Positions 35,658 to 43,817 of a stretch of DNA of 64,000 bases are shown here, one piece after another. Under the pieces are notes generated by a model that saw only the letters and a list, made by a program, of their open reading frames with translations, had not been told where the DNA came from and did not search any database. This DNA is from Pontibacter mangrovi (GTDB taxonomy: Bacteria > Bacteroidota > Bacteroidia > Cytophagales > Hymenobacteraceae). Made by a program: the position numbers and the translations under genes. The stretch covers positions 530,416-594,415 of the forward strand of contig NZ_VFRQ01000002.1 in the NCBI RefSeq assembly GCF_006385705.1. Reading direction: 5' to 3'. Every line of letters starts with the position of its first letter. Position 1 is the first letter of the stretch.

Positions 35658-37505
35658 TCACAGTAAGTTAAATACTGAAATGCCCGCTTTTAGTTGTTCC
35701 AGCTTTGGTTTGATGCGCTCGTCGAGGAGGTAGCGCGGCCTGATGGGCATGGGGCGCAGCACGTTCCGGTAAATAAGCTCCTGCACAATTGGGATATAGT
35801 CCTGCCTGATTTTGCCGATGAGCAGCGGCTCCAGTTCTTTGCCCTCTTTCAGGTAGTTAAGCAGGTGCACCAGCCCGCGCAGGTACACGGCGTCCTTTGT
35901 CAGGCCGCCGCCGCGGTGCACGCGCATGGTCACGTCCCAGGCTGTCTCGTCATCAAACTTGTACTCGTCCTTCAGGCGCCAGAAGTTATCGGTAAAGCTG
36001 CAGCCTTTGGTAAGGTGGTACACGGCTACCACGCGCGCCGCCAGGATGCGCATGCGGTTCTGGTCCAGGCCGCCCACCAGCCACTCGCTTAGCACGGCCA
36101 GTCCTTCCTGCAGCTCCTCGTAGCCTGGGCTGCCGATGTAGAGCTGCTGCAGCGGCTGTGCTTTGCCGTTGTAGTACGTCAGGATGTGGGTGCCCACCTC
36201 GTGCTGGATAAGGGCCGCAGCGCGGTGGCGTGGTATGCGGGCGTCGGTGCCCACATTCAGCCGGCCTTTCGATACGATCAGCCCCACCACGTCCTCCCGC
36301 ACATCCACGCCGGAGTCCAGGGCCGGGTACTGCTCCCGCAAAAAAGCAATCTCCTGCTCGGCCAGCGCCGCAAACTCAGGCACAGGTATAATGTCAGTGT
36401 CTTTCCCGGCGTCGGGTTCCGGAATGGCAGCCAGTATACCCTCGGCCACTTTCAGCAGCTGGTCGTCCACGATGCCGAAGAGCTGCATACTGCTATACAG
36501 GAAATCCGGTGAGTTGCGGTCGGAGAGCATGGTGAGCATCTTGTCCAGCTCGTGGCGCTTGTCGCGGAACAGGTAGCCCAGCGTGGGGTCGTCCACCTTC
36601 TCGATGGAGATGTTGTAGAGCTTGCGCTTAAGCTGGTCCGCATCGATGGGCATGAGGCGGTAATGGAACGTGGGCGGCTTGTTATACTTTGCTTTTTGGA
36701 ATTCCGCCCAGGCCTCGTTGTTGTTTACCGGCGTTACCAGCAACAGAAACCGGAACTGGTCGCTGATGTTGGTCAGCTGCTTGTCGATGCGCCATGCTAC
36801 CCGGTTCACGACCTGCCGCCCCAGCGCCTGAAAATGCACCGGGTGGTGCGTCGTCTGCACGCTCACAAAGTCAAAGACGGTTTTCTTGATGGCGTTGGCC
36901 ACTTTCTCGCGGAGCGTGCGCAGCAGCAGCGGGTATACTTTGCCAGTGGCGTTGTTTTTATACACTGGTTTCAGCTGCAGGCCCAGCATCAGTATACTGT
37001 GCTTTTTCAGCTCCTCTTCCGGCATCAGGCAAAGCGGCTCCTGCAGCAGCGGCTCGTTAGGGGCTGTTTCTACGGAAGTATGAATGCCCGGCAACTTTAT
37101 AGTTTGCAGCTCCTTCACGATGGTTTGGGTGGTGGTAGGCAGCTGTTCCTCCGGCCCTAGCACCTTAAACAGCGGCACTTCGGAGGTGTCGGCGGGCGCA
37201 GCCATCAGCTCAATGATCATAAAAGCCCCAAACTCATCGGCCATGGCCTTGGCTATACTTTGCACAAGCGGCCGCAGCTCCTCGTTGCGCTCCTGGTGCG
37301 AAATAATGTAGGAGGCGTTGGCTTTCAGAAAATCGGCGGTGGCGTGGTCGGGGTGGCCGGCAGGGTGGCGGAAGAGCACCAGAAAGGGCAGGGGCCTGTC
37401 GATGTACAGCAGGCCGCCGTTGGGCAGGCGGCGGTGCGCCTGCTTGCCGCGCTTCAGGCTTCGGGTGATTTTCCTGATAAAGCTGTCGGTTATACTTTCA
37501 ATCAT
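35658..37505 (-). CDS. QEGLA-motif metallopeptidase (DUF1704, MATCAP-like)
   Basis: The protein has 615 residues. It carries the zinc-peptidase motif HEVGTH at about residues 435-440 and, about 30 residues on, YEELQEGLAVLSEW with the QEGLA motif that names the family. The DUF1704 family is listed in databases as flavohemoglobin expression-modulating, and its eukaryotic members (MATCAP) are tyrosine carboxypeptidases of tubulin, so a carboxypeptidase acting next to glutamate is plausible. No signal peptide is seen, so it is cytoplasmic. It is the middle gene of a three-gene operon with FGase (122 bases upstream) and the GshB-type ligase. Confidence 0.88.
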   Translation of the reverse strand: MIESITDSFIRKITRSLKRGKQAHRRLPNGGLLYIDRPLPFLVLFRHPAGHPDHATADFLKANASYIISHQERNEELRPLVQSIAKAMADEFGAFMIIELMAAPADTSEVPLFKVLGPEEQLPTTTQTIVKELQTIKLPGIHTSVETAPNEPLLQEPLCLMPEEELKKHSILMLGLQLKPVYKNNATGKVYPLLLRTLREKVANAIKKTVFDFVSVQTTHHPVHFQALGRQVVNRVAWRIDKQLTNISDQFRFLLLVTPVNNNEAWAEFQKAKYNKPPTFHYRLMPIDADQLKRKLYNISIEKVDDPTLGYLFRDKRHELDKMLTMLSDRNSPDFLYSSMQLFGIVDDQLLKVAEGILAAIPEPDAGKDTDIIPVPEFAALAEQEIAFLREQYPALDSGVDVREDVVGLIVSKGRLNVGTDARIPRHRAAALIQHEVGTHILTYYNGKAQPLQQLYIGSPGYEELQEGLAVLSEWLVGGLDQNRMRILAARVVAVYHLTKGCSFTDNFWRLKDEYKFDDETAWDVTMRVHRGGGLTKDAVYLRGLVHLLNYLKEGKELEPLLIGKIRQDYIPIVQELIYRNVLRPMPIRPRYLLDERIKPKLEQLKAGISVFNLL

Positions 37506-37626
37506 TGTTGTTTAGGTGAATAGGCTGTCTGAGGCGGCATTTACACGGTAGATGCTGTGCAGCACGCATCACGATTTTCCGAACATGAAATCCATAAACA
37601 AGGTCGGCATCTCTTGTTCTAAAGAC

Positions 37627-38433
37627 TTATACTTGGCATACCTGCGCCAGCGCCTCCTGCACCGGGCGGGTAGTCTGCTGCAGGGCCTGTCGTATTTCCT
37701 GCACCTGCGCCTGGTCGGGCTGGCCAGTCCACTCATCCATAAAGAACTTTTTAAACTCGATGCTCATCACGCATACCCTGTCGCCGAAGGTGTCGTGGAT
37801 CCAGCGCATGAAGTGGCCGCCCTCAAACTTCACGTTCTCGCGCACATCCAGCTTGCGGCCCTGGTAGTTATAGTTGCCAAGGCTGTGCATGAAAGCCTCT
37901 ACTACCGGCGCCCATTTCTGGCGGTTCATGTTGCCTGTGCCGATGTTTACCTCCGGGTTCTCCTCAGGGTTGGCGGCTGGTCCGGCAGGGCCCTCACGGC
38001 GGTGGTTGTAAGTATGGAGGTCGTAAATCACGAGGCAAGCGTGCTCGTCCAGGAGCTGGGTTAGCATCTGCTTCACGTCCTGGTAAAACTTATCGTAGCG
38101 CTTCATCGATTCCTGCGCCAGTTCCTCGGGCAGTTCCTCCTTCCATACCTGCAGGCCCCAGGCATCCTCGGGCTTACGGTAAATGGCCTTCTTGGGCGGG
38201 CGGTTCAGGTCCAGCTCAAAGCGGGAGTAGTGGCCCACGATCTGGTTATCGGTAATCTTAACCCACTCTTCTGTAAAGGGGTCTTCCTCCCGCAGCCGCT
38301 CCTCAGCGGTTAAATTATAGAGGGCGCATATATTATGTCGCACTTCGTGTCCGTTATGTATGGCAGTGGCCACCAAAGGGCTATCTCCACGGGAAATGGT
38401 ATAGTACACGGTGTCTACTTTTGTCTGTGTCAT
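37627..38433 (-). CDS. N-formylglutamate amidohydrolase family protein
   Basis: The protein has 268 residues. N-formylglutamate amidohydrolases are zinc enzymes that release glutamate from N-formylglutamate in histidine breakdown. Family signs are VATAIHNGHEVR near residue 22, SRFELDLNRPPKKAIY near 70, LVIYDLHTYNHRR near 133 and VMSIEFKKFFMDEWTG near 220. No hut genes are nearby. Its place as first gene of an operon with a DUF1704 peptidase and an ATP-grasp ligase suggests it acts on another N-acyl glutamate or glutamyl peptide. No TAnnTTTG box is visible upstream. Confidence 0.88.
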   Translation of the reverse strand: MTQTKVDTVYYTISRGDSPLVATAIHNGHEVRHNICALYNLTAEERLREEDPFTEEWVKITDNQIVGHYSRFELDLNRPPKKAIYRKPEDAWGLQVWKEELPEELAQESMKRYDKFYQDVKQMLTQLLDEHACLVIYDLHTYNHRREGPAGPAANPEENPEVNIGTGNMNRQKWAPVVEAFMHSLGNYNYQGRKLDVRENVKFEGGHFMRWIHDTFGDRVCVMSIEFKKFFMDEWTGQPDQAQVQEIRQALQQTTRPVQEALAQVCQV

Positions 38434-38675
38434 GGTATTAGTTGTTGTGTACTGTTTTACCCGTTCCGGCAGCTGAAGGTTATAACTGCCAATCAGAAGT
38501 AGGTGACGTGAGGAATAGCACTATAGCAGTGTGCAGGATGGATTGCAGAAATATGGCCAGGCGGAGGTATGTATTTTTAAATATGCCGTTAAAAATGTGC
38601 AAACATCGCTTGTGCTGGAGCTTAAAACTTGTGTAACTTACTTATATATAATAGAGTATAGGCTTTATATAATAC
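38434..38675. other. intergenic region between divergent units
   Basis: Nothing firm is seen. It must hold the promoter of the FGase operon on the minus strand, but no exact TAnnTTTG is present. The plus-strand frame at 38442-38636 has no features of a protein. The last 50 bases are AT-rich (TTATATATAATAGAG) ahead of the small membrane gene. Confidence 0.4.
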
Positions 38676-38858
38676 ATGCCTATGAATAATCTATACAAAT
38701 CTATACTGATGGTTTGCGCAGTGTTTGCACTGGCTATGATGATGTATTGCCTGCGGCATGGCACCTCTGTCATTAGCCTGAAGCAGATGCTGTTGCCGGC
38801 GCTGATCTTTGGAGTAGGGCTTGCTTTGGGCGCACTGGCGAAACCTGCCCTGGAATAG
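38676..38858 (+). CDS. small hydrophobic membrane protein, 60 aa
   Basis: I do not recognise this protein. It has two membrane segments, ILMVCAVFALAMMMYCL and MLLPALIFGVGLALGALA, with a short polar turn. The start is either ATG 38676 or ATG 38682 (MNNLYKSIL). It heads a row of three small genes on the plus strand. Confidence 0.5.
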   Translation: MPMNNLYKSILMVCAVFALAMMMYCLRHGTSVISLKQMLLPALIFGVGLALGALAKPALE

Positions 38859-38883
38859 CCTTGGTGCTATGAGCTGGCGGGCT

Positions 38884-38891
38884 TACCTTTG
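38884..38891 (+). promoter_or_regulatory. -7 promoter box TACCTTTG
   Basis: TACCTTTG ends 5 bases before the ATG at 38897, so a transcript would begin at or beside the start codon (leaderless). Confidence 0.6.
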
Positions 38892-38896
38892 CGCTT

Positions 38897-39088
38897 ATGG
38901 CTGCATCAAATTCTAAAAACTGCCCTGGCTGCGGCGCCACATTGCCTCCTTATGCCGATACATGCCCCACATGCGGGATGCGGCAGCCGCCCTCCCAAAC
39001 CAGCTGGATCAAAAGGCTAAGCCCTGTGGAGGTGTTTCTGCTGATACTGGGCAGCATCATGCTGGCCATTGGTTTGGTGGCGCTGTAG
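38897..39088 (+). CDS. zinc-ribbon single-helix membrane protein, 63 aa
   Basis: An N-terminal rubredoxin-like zinc ribbon, CPGCGATLPPYADTCPTCG, takes residues 9-27, and a C-terminal membrane helix, VEVFLLILGSIMLAIGLVAL, the last 20. The product would show a cytoplasmic zinc knob on a membrane anchor. A -7 box lies 5 bases upstream. The next gene starts 2 bases after its stop, so they form a unit. The function is unknown. Confidence 0.75.
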   Translation: MAASNSKNCPGCGATLPPYADTCPTCGMRQPPSQTSWIKRLSPVEVFLLILGSIMLAIGLVAL

Positions 39089-39090
39089 GC

Positions 39091-39450
39091 ATGGCAAATC
39101 TCCGGCAGCCGCTTTTTATCATATTGGCCCTGCTTGCCCTGGGCAACCAGCTGCTGGAGCTCTTTGGCATCATTATCTGGCCGCTGCACGCGCACCTCGA
39201 CGATCTGCTGGTGCTCCCCCTGACACTTGCGCTGGCGCTGACCGCAGAACGACTATACTTTCAGAACCCATACTTTGTGCTGCCGTGGCGCTATACTTTG
39301 CTGGCGCTGCTGTTGTTTAGCCTGGTGTTTGAGGCGCTGCTGCCGCTGCTGCACCACCGATACACAGCCGATGCCCTGGATGTGCTGGCCTATGCTGCCG
39401 GGGCCGTGGTGTTTGAGCGCTGGATGAACAATTCGGCTGCAAAAGCATAG
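39091..39450 (+). CDS. hypothetical membrane protein, 119 aa
   Basis: The frame is open from 38962, but the part before 39091 overlaps the zinc-ribbon gene, so the ATG at 39091 is taken. Four hydrophobic segments are seen: LFIILALLALGNQLLELFGIII, LLVLPLTLALALTAERLYF, YTLLALLLFSLVFEALLPLL and ALDVLAYAAGAVVFERW. The topology recalls small VanZ-like proteins of Bacteroidota, without a firm match. It is co-transcribed with the zinc-ribbon gene. Confidence 0.65.
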   Translation: MANLRQPLFIILALLALGNQLLELFGIIIWPLHAHLDDLLVLPLTLALALTAERLYFQNPYFVLPWRYTLLALLLFSLVFEALLPLLHHRYTADALDVLAYAAGAVVFERWMNNSAAKA

Positions 39451-39561
39451 CGGCAAAATATTTTTTCTCCCTCAAGCAACCTTCCCGGAAAAATGGCATC
39501 TTTCATGTATAATCTCTTTTGGGAAGGAATTAAAAGGAAATCAATAACCAATCTTAAAACT

Positions 39562-40287
39562 ATGAGGATCATAAAACTACAAACAGCTGCTTTTGGCCTT
39601 TTGGCCTTTGCCATGGTGCTGCTCAACGTGTCCGCCGCTATGGGGCAGTCGCTGCGCGGAAACAAGAAGATGGCCACGCAAAACCGCGAGGTGTCCGGTA
39701 TAAGAGGCATTGACGTAAGCGGTGGCTTTACAGTGGAGCTAACCCAGGGCAGCAATGAGGGCGTGAAGCTGGAGGCCGAAGAGAACCTGATCGACAACAT
39801 TAAAACAGAGGTGCGCAACGGCATCCTGCACATTTACAACGACCGCGGCGTGAGCACCAACAAAGGCATGAAAGCCTATGTTACGCTGAAGGACCTGGAG
39901 AGCATCGACATTAGCGGCGGGGTAAAAGTAATCGGCAACTCCAGCTTTAAATCTGATAACCTGAAGCTGGACATGAGCGGTGGCTCTAACGTAAAACTTA
40001 CCGTAAGCACCAAGGAGCTGCGGGCTGATATGAGCGGCGCCAGCAAAGTAGAACTGATAGGCAAGGCCGATGTGCTGCACATGGAGATGTCGGGTGCCTC
40101 TAAAGTGGATGCCTCAGAGCTGGAGGCGCGCGAAGTGGCCATACAAGCCAGCGGGGCCAGCAACGTGAAGGTGTTTGCCAGTGAGGCATTGGATATAAAC
40201 GCCTCCGGCGCCTCTGCGGTGTATTACAAAGGCAGCCCCAGCATTACCTCTGACGTGTCTGCCGCGGCCCGCATCAGCCGCCTGTAA
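39562..40287 (+). CDS. head GIN domain (DUF2807) secreted protein
   Basis: The protein has 241 residues. A signal peptide (LLAFAMVLLNVSAAMG) is followed by a DUF2807 putative auto-transporter adhesin head GIN domain. It begins VSGIRGIDVSGGFTVELTQG and shows regular beta-helix repeats with the step DxSGxSxV: DMSGGSNVKL, DMSGASKVEL, EMSGASKVDA, QASGASNVKV and NASGASAVYY. This fold is usual in Bacteroidota and sits outside the inner membrane; its function is unknown. The ATG at 39562 is preferred over 39493, because the signal peptide begins there. Confidence 0.88.
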   Translation: MRIIKLQTAAFGLLAFAMVLLNVSAAMGQSLRGNKKMATQNREVSGIRGIDVSGGFTVELTQGSNEGVKLEAEENLIDNIKTEVRNGILHIYNDRGVSTNKGMKAYVTLKDLESIDISGGVKVIGNSSFKSDNLKLDMSGGSNVKLTVSTKELRADMSGASKVELIGKADVLHMEMSGASKVDASELEAREVAIQASGASNVKVFASEALDINASGASAVYYKGSPSITSDVSAAARISRL

Positions 40288-40316
40288 GCACAACGAGAAT
40301 ACACTACCTATACAGC

Positions 40317-40348
40317 AAAAAGCAGCCTTACGCAGGGCTGCTTTTTTT
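40317..40348 (+). terminator. terminator after DUF2807 gene
   Basis: AGCAGCC pairs with GGCTGCT, preceded by AAAA and followed by a run of T. Confidence 0.88.
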
Positions 40349-40418
40349 GCTGCTTATCCTTTAGCCATGGTCAGCCGTATAGCTTAACTGCAGAAAACGA
40401 ACTTAAAACGATAAAACT

Positions 40419-40685
40419 ATGAGCGACTCAAAGAAAACGACTGACCATAAGGAAATACAGAAATGGGCCGAGCAGCACGGTGGTGTGCCTAGCGTGATAA
40501 AAGGAACCGAGAACGACGGCAGCGGCGAAGGCGTGCTGCGCATCCACTTCCCGAAGAAAAGCGACGACAACGGCAGTTTTGACGAAATCAGTTGGGATGA
40601 GTTCTTTAAAGAGTTTGACAAGAACAACCTGGCCCTGTTGCACGACCCGAACGGGAACTTTAATAAGCTGGTCAGCAGAGACTAA
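40419..40685 (+). CDS. small acidic hypothetical protein, 88 aa
   Basis: A hydrophilic protein built as a short charged start, KEIQKWAEQHGGVPSVIKGT, then LRIHFP and SFDEISWDEFFKEFDKNNLALLH. This pattern occurs in a small conserved bacterial family often mislabelled as 1,4-alpha-glucan branching enzyme; its function is unknown, and I make no claim of enzyme activity. It is a single gene with AAGTATA words behind the stop codon and a 14-bp terminator stem. Confidence 0.72.
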   Translation: MSDSKKTTDHKEIQKWAEQHGGVPSVIKGTENDGSGEGVLRIHFPKKSDDNGSFDEISWDEFFKEFDKNNLALLHDPNGNFNKLVSRD

Positions 40686-40718
40686 GTATAGCTGAGCTGA
40701 AAAAGTATAAGTATAAAA

Positions 40719-40757
40719 AGAGAGGCCGGTGCTGTTTTGCACCGGCCTCTCTTTTAT
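40719..40757. terminator. 14-bp perfect terminator stem
   Basis: AGAGAGGCCGGTGC pairs perfectly with GCACCGGCCTCTCT around TGTTTT, followed by TTTAT. It closes the small gene at 40685 and could act on both strands. Confidence 0.93.
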
Positions 40758-40820
40758 ACTCTGTTATACCACTATTCAGTTATTTCTTGCGCAGTATCTT
40801 GTACAATTCTAAAGGCATAT

Positions 40821-40848
40821 TCCCCTCCTCGGAGGGGCTAGGGGTGGG
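40821..40848. repeat. mosaic repeat, minimal copy D
   Basis: The block TCCCCTCCTCGGAGGGG followed by CTAGGGGTGGG is the shared hairpin module of the larger mosaic repeats at 28.5, 43.1 and 49.3 kb, here on its own between convergent genes. Confidence 0.7.
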
Positions 40849-40916
40849 TTTTAGGCTGTTGGTAATCTGTGGAACTGATCCATACGCATTATTCAGTCGA
40901 TAGTAGTATTATGAGA

Positions 40917-41639
40917 TTACTTCTTCTGCTCCTGCAACAGCTCCAAAGTATGGCTAAGCAGGGACTGGTTGCCCCAGGGGCCGTGGCTTGGCACCACCAC
41001 CTTGGCCTTTGGGTAGCGCTGCTGCAGGTTTCGGATGGCGTTTGGCCAATGGCGAAGATCTGCATCGGCGGTGTTACCCAGGTTATTTGACTGCCCATCC
41101 TTTACCAGGCATCCGCCAAACAGGATCTTCTGCTGCGGCAGGTATACTACCACATTGTCAGCCGTGTGTCCGCCGCCGGGATAATATACTTCAAACCGCT
41201 GCCCGCCAAGCGTAAAGGCTGTGTCCGTGGCGAATGTAACGTCCGGGGTGCCCGCTTTATTTGCAGCGGCAAGTATGGCCGTAAGCTCAGAGGTAACCAC
41301 CGGAATCCCCTGCGCCTGAACCGCATCAATGCCACCCATTTTATCATCGTGCCAATGCGTGGGCACGCATACTTTCACGGGCTGCTTCAGGTTGGTTTTT
41401 ACCCAGGCAAGCAGCTGCTCCGTAGGCTCGTTCCCCCAACCGGTATCAACCAGCACTGCGCCCTCTTTGGTAGAAACCACCAACCCATGCGAGGGAAAAG
41501 TAACCTTGCCGAGCTGCTTATAGGAAGTATGAACGTATACTTTGGGGGCGATTTTCGTTACCTGCAGCGGCTGTTCCTGTGCCAGCAACGTATAGGCCGG
41601 CAAGAACAGCAGCAACAGGGGTAGCAGAAGCTTTCTCAT
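40917..41639 (-). CDS. subclass B1 metallo-beta-lactamase
   Basis: The protein has 240 residues with a signal peptide (LLLPLLLLFLPAYTLLAQ). B1 zinc ligands are complete: HWHDD at residues 95-99 (His, His, Asp), the His of YYPGGGHTADN, the Cys of LFGGCLVKD and the His of VVPSHGPWG; Asn follows in GNTADADL. It begins with the B1-type VYVHTSYKQLG. It would hydrolyse beta-lactams in the periplasm; activity and spectrum are not known from sequence. The ATG at 41639 is used rather than the TTG at 41645. It lies 18 bases after the M28 peptidase gene and is probably co-transcribed. Confidence 0.9.
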   Translation of the reverse strand: MRKLLLPLLLLFLPAYTLLAQEQPLQVTKIAPKVYVHTSYKQLGKVTFPSHGLVVSTKEGAVLVDTGWGNEPTEQLLAWVKTNLKQPVKVCVPTHWHDDKMGGIDAVQAQGIPVVTSELTAILAAANKAGTPDVTFATDTAFTLGGQRFEVYYPGGGHTADNVVVYLPQQKILFGGCLVKDGQSNNLGNTADADLRHWPNAIRNLQQRYPKAKVVVPSHGPWGNQSLLSHTLELLQEQKK

Positions 41640-41657
41640 TATCAACTAAAGTATAAA

Positions 41658-43040
41658 TTACCGCACCGGCACCGGCAGCACCGGCAAACTCGCGTGCCCT
41701 TCCTTGTCCACCGACTGCACGGCAAAGAAGTAGTTATCCTTGGAGTAGGGGAGTGTGGCCTTGGTGTCGGTCACATAGAAGCGCTTCTCCCAGTTCGGGC
41801 TTTTGGTTTCGCGCATCAGCACGTAATAACCTGCCGGTTTGGCTCCTTTGCTCGGTGCCTCCCACTTCAGGTCGGTTTTGTTCGTGAGATTAGAGGTGAT
41901 AACGCCTACCTTTTCCGGAGCGGCCGGGGCCCAACCCAGGCTGGCCATACTTGCCAGGTTTACGCCGGTATTCTTGCGCAGGTACTCAAAATCCATGAAC
42001 TCAGGTAGGTCGCCGTACTGGGTACCTTCTTCCTTGCGCACGTCCTGGTGCTGGTGGTTGAAGTCCTCGTTCATCTCGCTCATGCGCACCGCTGTAAAGC
42101 CCTGCAGGTTAAACGGCGTGTGGTCGCCGCCACGCAGGAAGCGGTCCGCGCGGTGCACCAGCACCACGTCCAGCTGGTCTACATACTTTTCGCCGACCAA
42201 CTCCATGTAGCGGGCCAGGTTGCGGCTCGGGCTGTCGCTTTCGGCGCCTAAGGTGCGGCGCAGGCGGGCCTGCTCCTCGGTTTCGTTGGCAGGTACGCCC
42301 TCGCTGAAGATGCGCACTTTGGTGTTGTCGTGCAGGCCGGTCTCGGCAGAGTAGGAGTTACCCACAATGTCGTTGTTCTGCATGGCGATCAGGTTCCAGC
42401 CTTCTTTCTTGGCCCGCTCGGCCAGGTGGGTAGAGCCGTACAGCCCTTGCTCCTCACCCTGGAACGCGACAAAAATGAGCGTAGCCGGGAATTTCTGCGA
42501 AGCCATCACGCGGGCCATCTCCATCACCATCGCCACGCCGGAGGCATCGTCGTTAGCGCCGGGGGCCTTGCTTTTGGCATCCATCACGTCAGTAGCGCGG
42601 GAGTCGAGGTGGCCGCCCACGATAATCACACGATCATCGTTCGGGTCGGTGCCTTTCAGGATGGCCATGACGTTGGCCATTTCTGTGTCCTGCGGCACCC
42701 GGCGACCGTCGGCCGGCACTACAAACTTGTCCATCTCCACGGTCATGCGGCCGCCGGAGGCCTGGGCATACTTCTCAAATTCGGATTTTACCCACTCGCG
42801 GGCTGCGCCGATGCCTTCTTTCTTGCTGGTAGTGCTGCTCAGGGTATGGCGCGTGCCGAAGCTCACCATCTTACGCACCAGCTGCTCCAGGTTCTGGGCC
42901 GAGAGCTGGTTGATCATCTTCTTGATGTCGTCATCCTGACGTACCGTTTCCTGGGCTATACTTTGGGTAGGATTAACGAAGGGGGCACCTGCCAGCAGCA
43001 GAAGCGCCAGCAGTGGTTTAAGGGTAGATTTATGCGTCAT
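41658..43040 (-). CDS. M28 family zinc metallopeptidase, secreted
   Basis: The protein has 460 residues. A signal peptide ends near residue 30. The M28 core follows: GGHLDSR (first zinc His and Asp), APGANDDASGVAMVMEMARVM (bridging Asp) and FVAFQGEEQGLYGS (catalytic Glu pair), with a third His in FNHQHQDV. The C-terminus (residues about 365-460) forms a fibronectin-like domain (KTDLKWEAPSKGAKPAGYYVLMRE). It is an exported aminopeptidase. It is the first gene of a two-gene unit with the beta-lactamase. Confidence 0.9.
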   Translation of the reverse strand: MTHKSTLKPLLALLLLAGAPFVNPTQSIAQETVRQDDDIKKMINQLSAQNLEQLVRKMVSFGTRHTLSSTTSKKEGIGAAREWVKSEFEKYAQASGGRMTVEMDKFVVPADGRRVPQDTEMANVMAILKGTDPNDDRVIIVGGHLDSRATDVMDAKSKAPGANDDASGVAMVMEMARVMASQKFPATLIFVAFQGEEQGLYGSTHLAERAKKEGWNLIAMQNNDIVGNSYSAETGLHDNTKVRIFSEGVPANETEEQARLRRTLGAESDSPSRNLARYMELVGEKYVDQLDVVLVHRADRFLRGGDHTPFNLQGFTAVRMSEMNEDFNHQHQDVRKEEGTQYGDLPEFMDFEYLRKNTGVNLASMASLGWAPAAPEKVGVITSNLTNKTDLKWEAPSKGAKPAGYYVLMRETKSPNWEKRFYVTDTKATLPYSKDNYFFAVQSVDKEGHASLPVLPVPVR

Positions 43041-43134
43041 GTGTTTGTTTAAGGTGAATGATCTGTGTTACAAGTTACAAAGGATATGGGAGAAATGGGA
43101 ATTGGAGTTTCTGTTATACTTTAGCCCCTTTTCT

Positions 43135-43810
43135 GGTGCCCCGAAGGCTTTCGGGGTGCCTTTGTACTTACTAGCCGCCGCTTCCTGCAACTGGAGCCAA
43201 GCTATCCTCGCTCGCTGTTTCGGACATCCCTTTCCGAAACTTTCCTGCTGCGGACATCCTTGTCCGCCTGTTTATACTTTAGCCTCCGGTTTCTTTAGCT
43301 TGACACAAGCTATCCTTTCTAGCTGCCGTTCATCCTCAGTCTTACATAGACCATTATTTCATCTCATACTCGGCTCCCTCCAAGGCCGGGAGGCCTCGTC
43401 TTCCCGCATCGCGCTGTCTACATTTCCTTTGCTCCTGCGTCGCAATGCCGCCACGGCGGCACCGGAAATCTAGAAGGCGCTCAACGGAAATACTGGGATC
43501 AGTTTTTGATAGCGTAAGCTATACTTTCGTCCAACTTCGAAGTCCGGAAGGGGCAGGGGGATGATTACACCTGCGGAAAATTCCCCTCCTCTGGACTACC
43601 GAGAACGGGAGTTCGAAGGTAGCGAGCGTAGCTCTAAGGGGTGGGTTTACACCTTCAGATGACAATAGCAGCTATAGAAGTTATACTTCTGAACTAGCAG
43701 CTACAGATTCCCCTCCTTGGACAAGGAGGGGCAGGGGTGGTTTGATAAGGTAGCGGTGGTTGGTCCCGGTGCTGCAGCCAGACACTCGCAGGACCTCCGG
43801 ACGCTGCGAG
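43135..43810 (+). repeat. intergenic mosaic repeat, copy B
   Basis: This fills the 770-base gap between the M28 and thioesterase genes. Shared blocks in order are GCCGCCGCTTCCTG, GTTCATCCTC, AAGGCCGGGAGGCC, CTGGGATCA, GGGGCAGGGGGATGATTACACC, TTCCCCTCCTTGG...AAGGAGGGGCAGGGGTGG and CCCGGTGCT. Hairpins include GCGGACATCCTTGTCCGC at 43250-43267 (exact reverse complement of the hairpin in copy A), one at 43218-43239 with stem TTTCGGA / TCCGAAA, GCCGCCACGGCGGC at 43448, and one at 43785-43810 with stem CTCGCAG / CTGCGAG. The frame at 43039-43473 is not a gene. Confidence 0.8.
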
Positions 43811-43817
43811 GGCTTGC

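Noticed and set aside
43039..43473. 144-codon frame in mosaic copy B, with similar frames in copies A and C
   Set aside because: Similarity among the frames follows from the DNA repeat. The products are Ser/Pro/Arg-rich without a fold, and flanking stems cross them.
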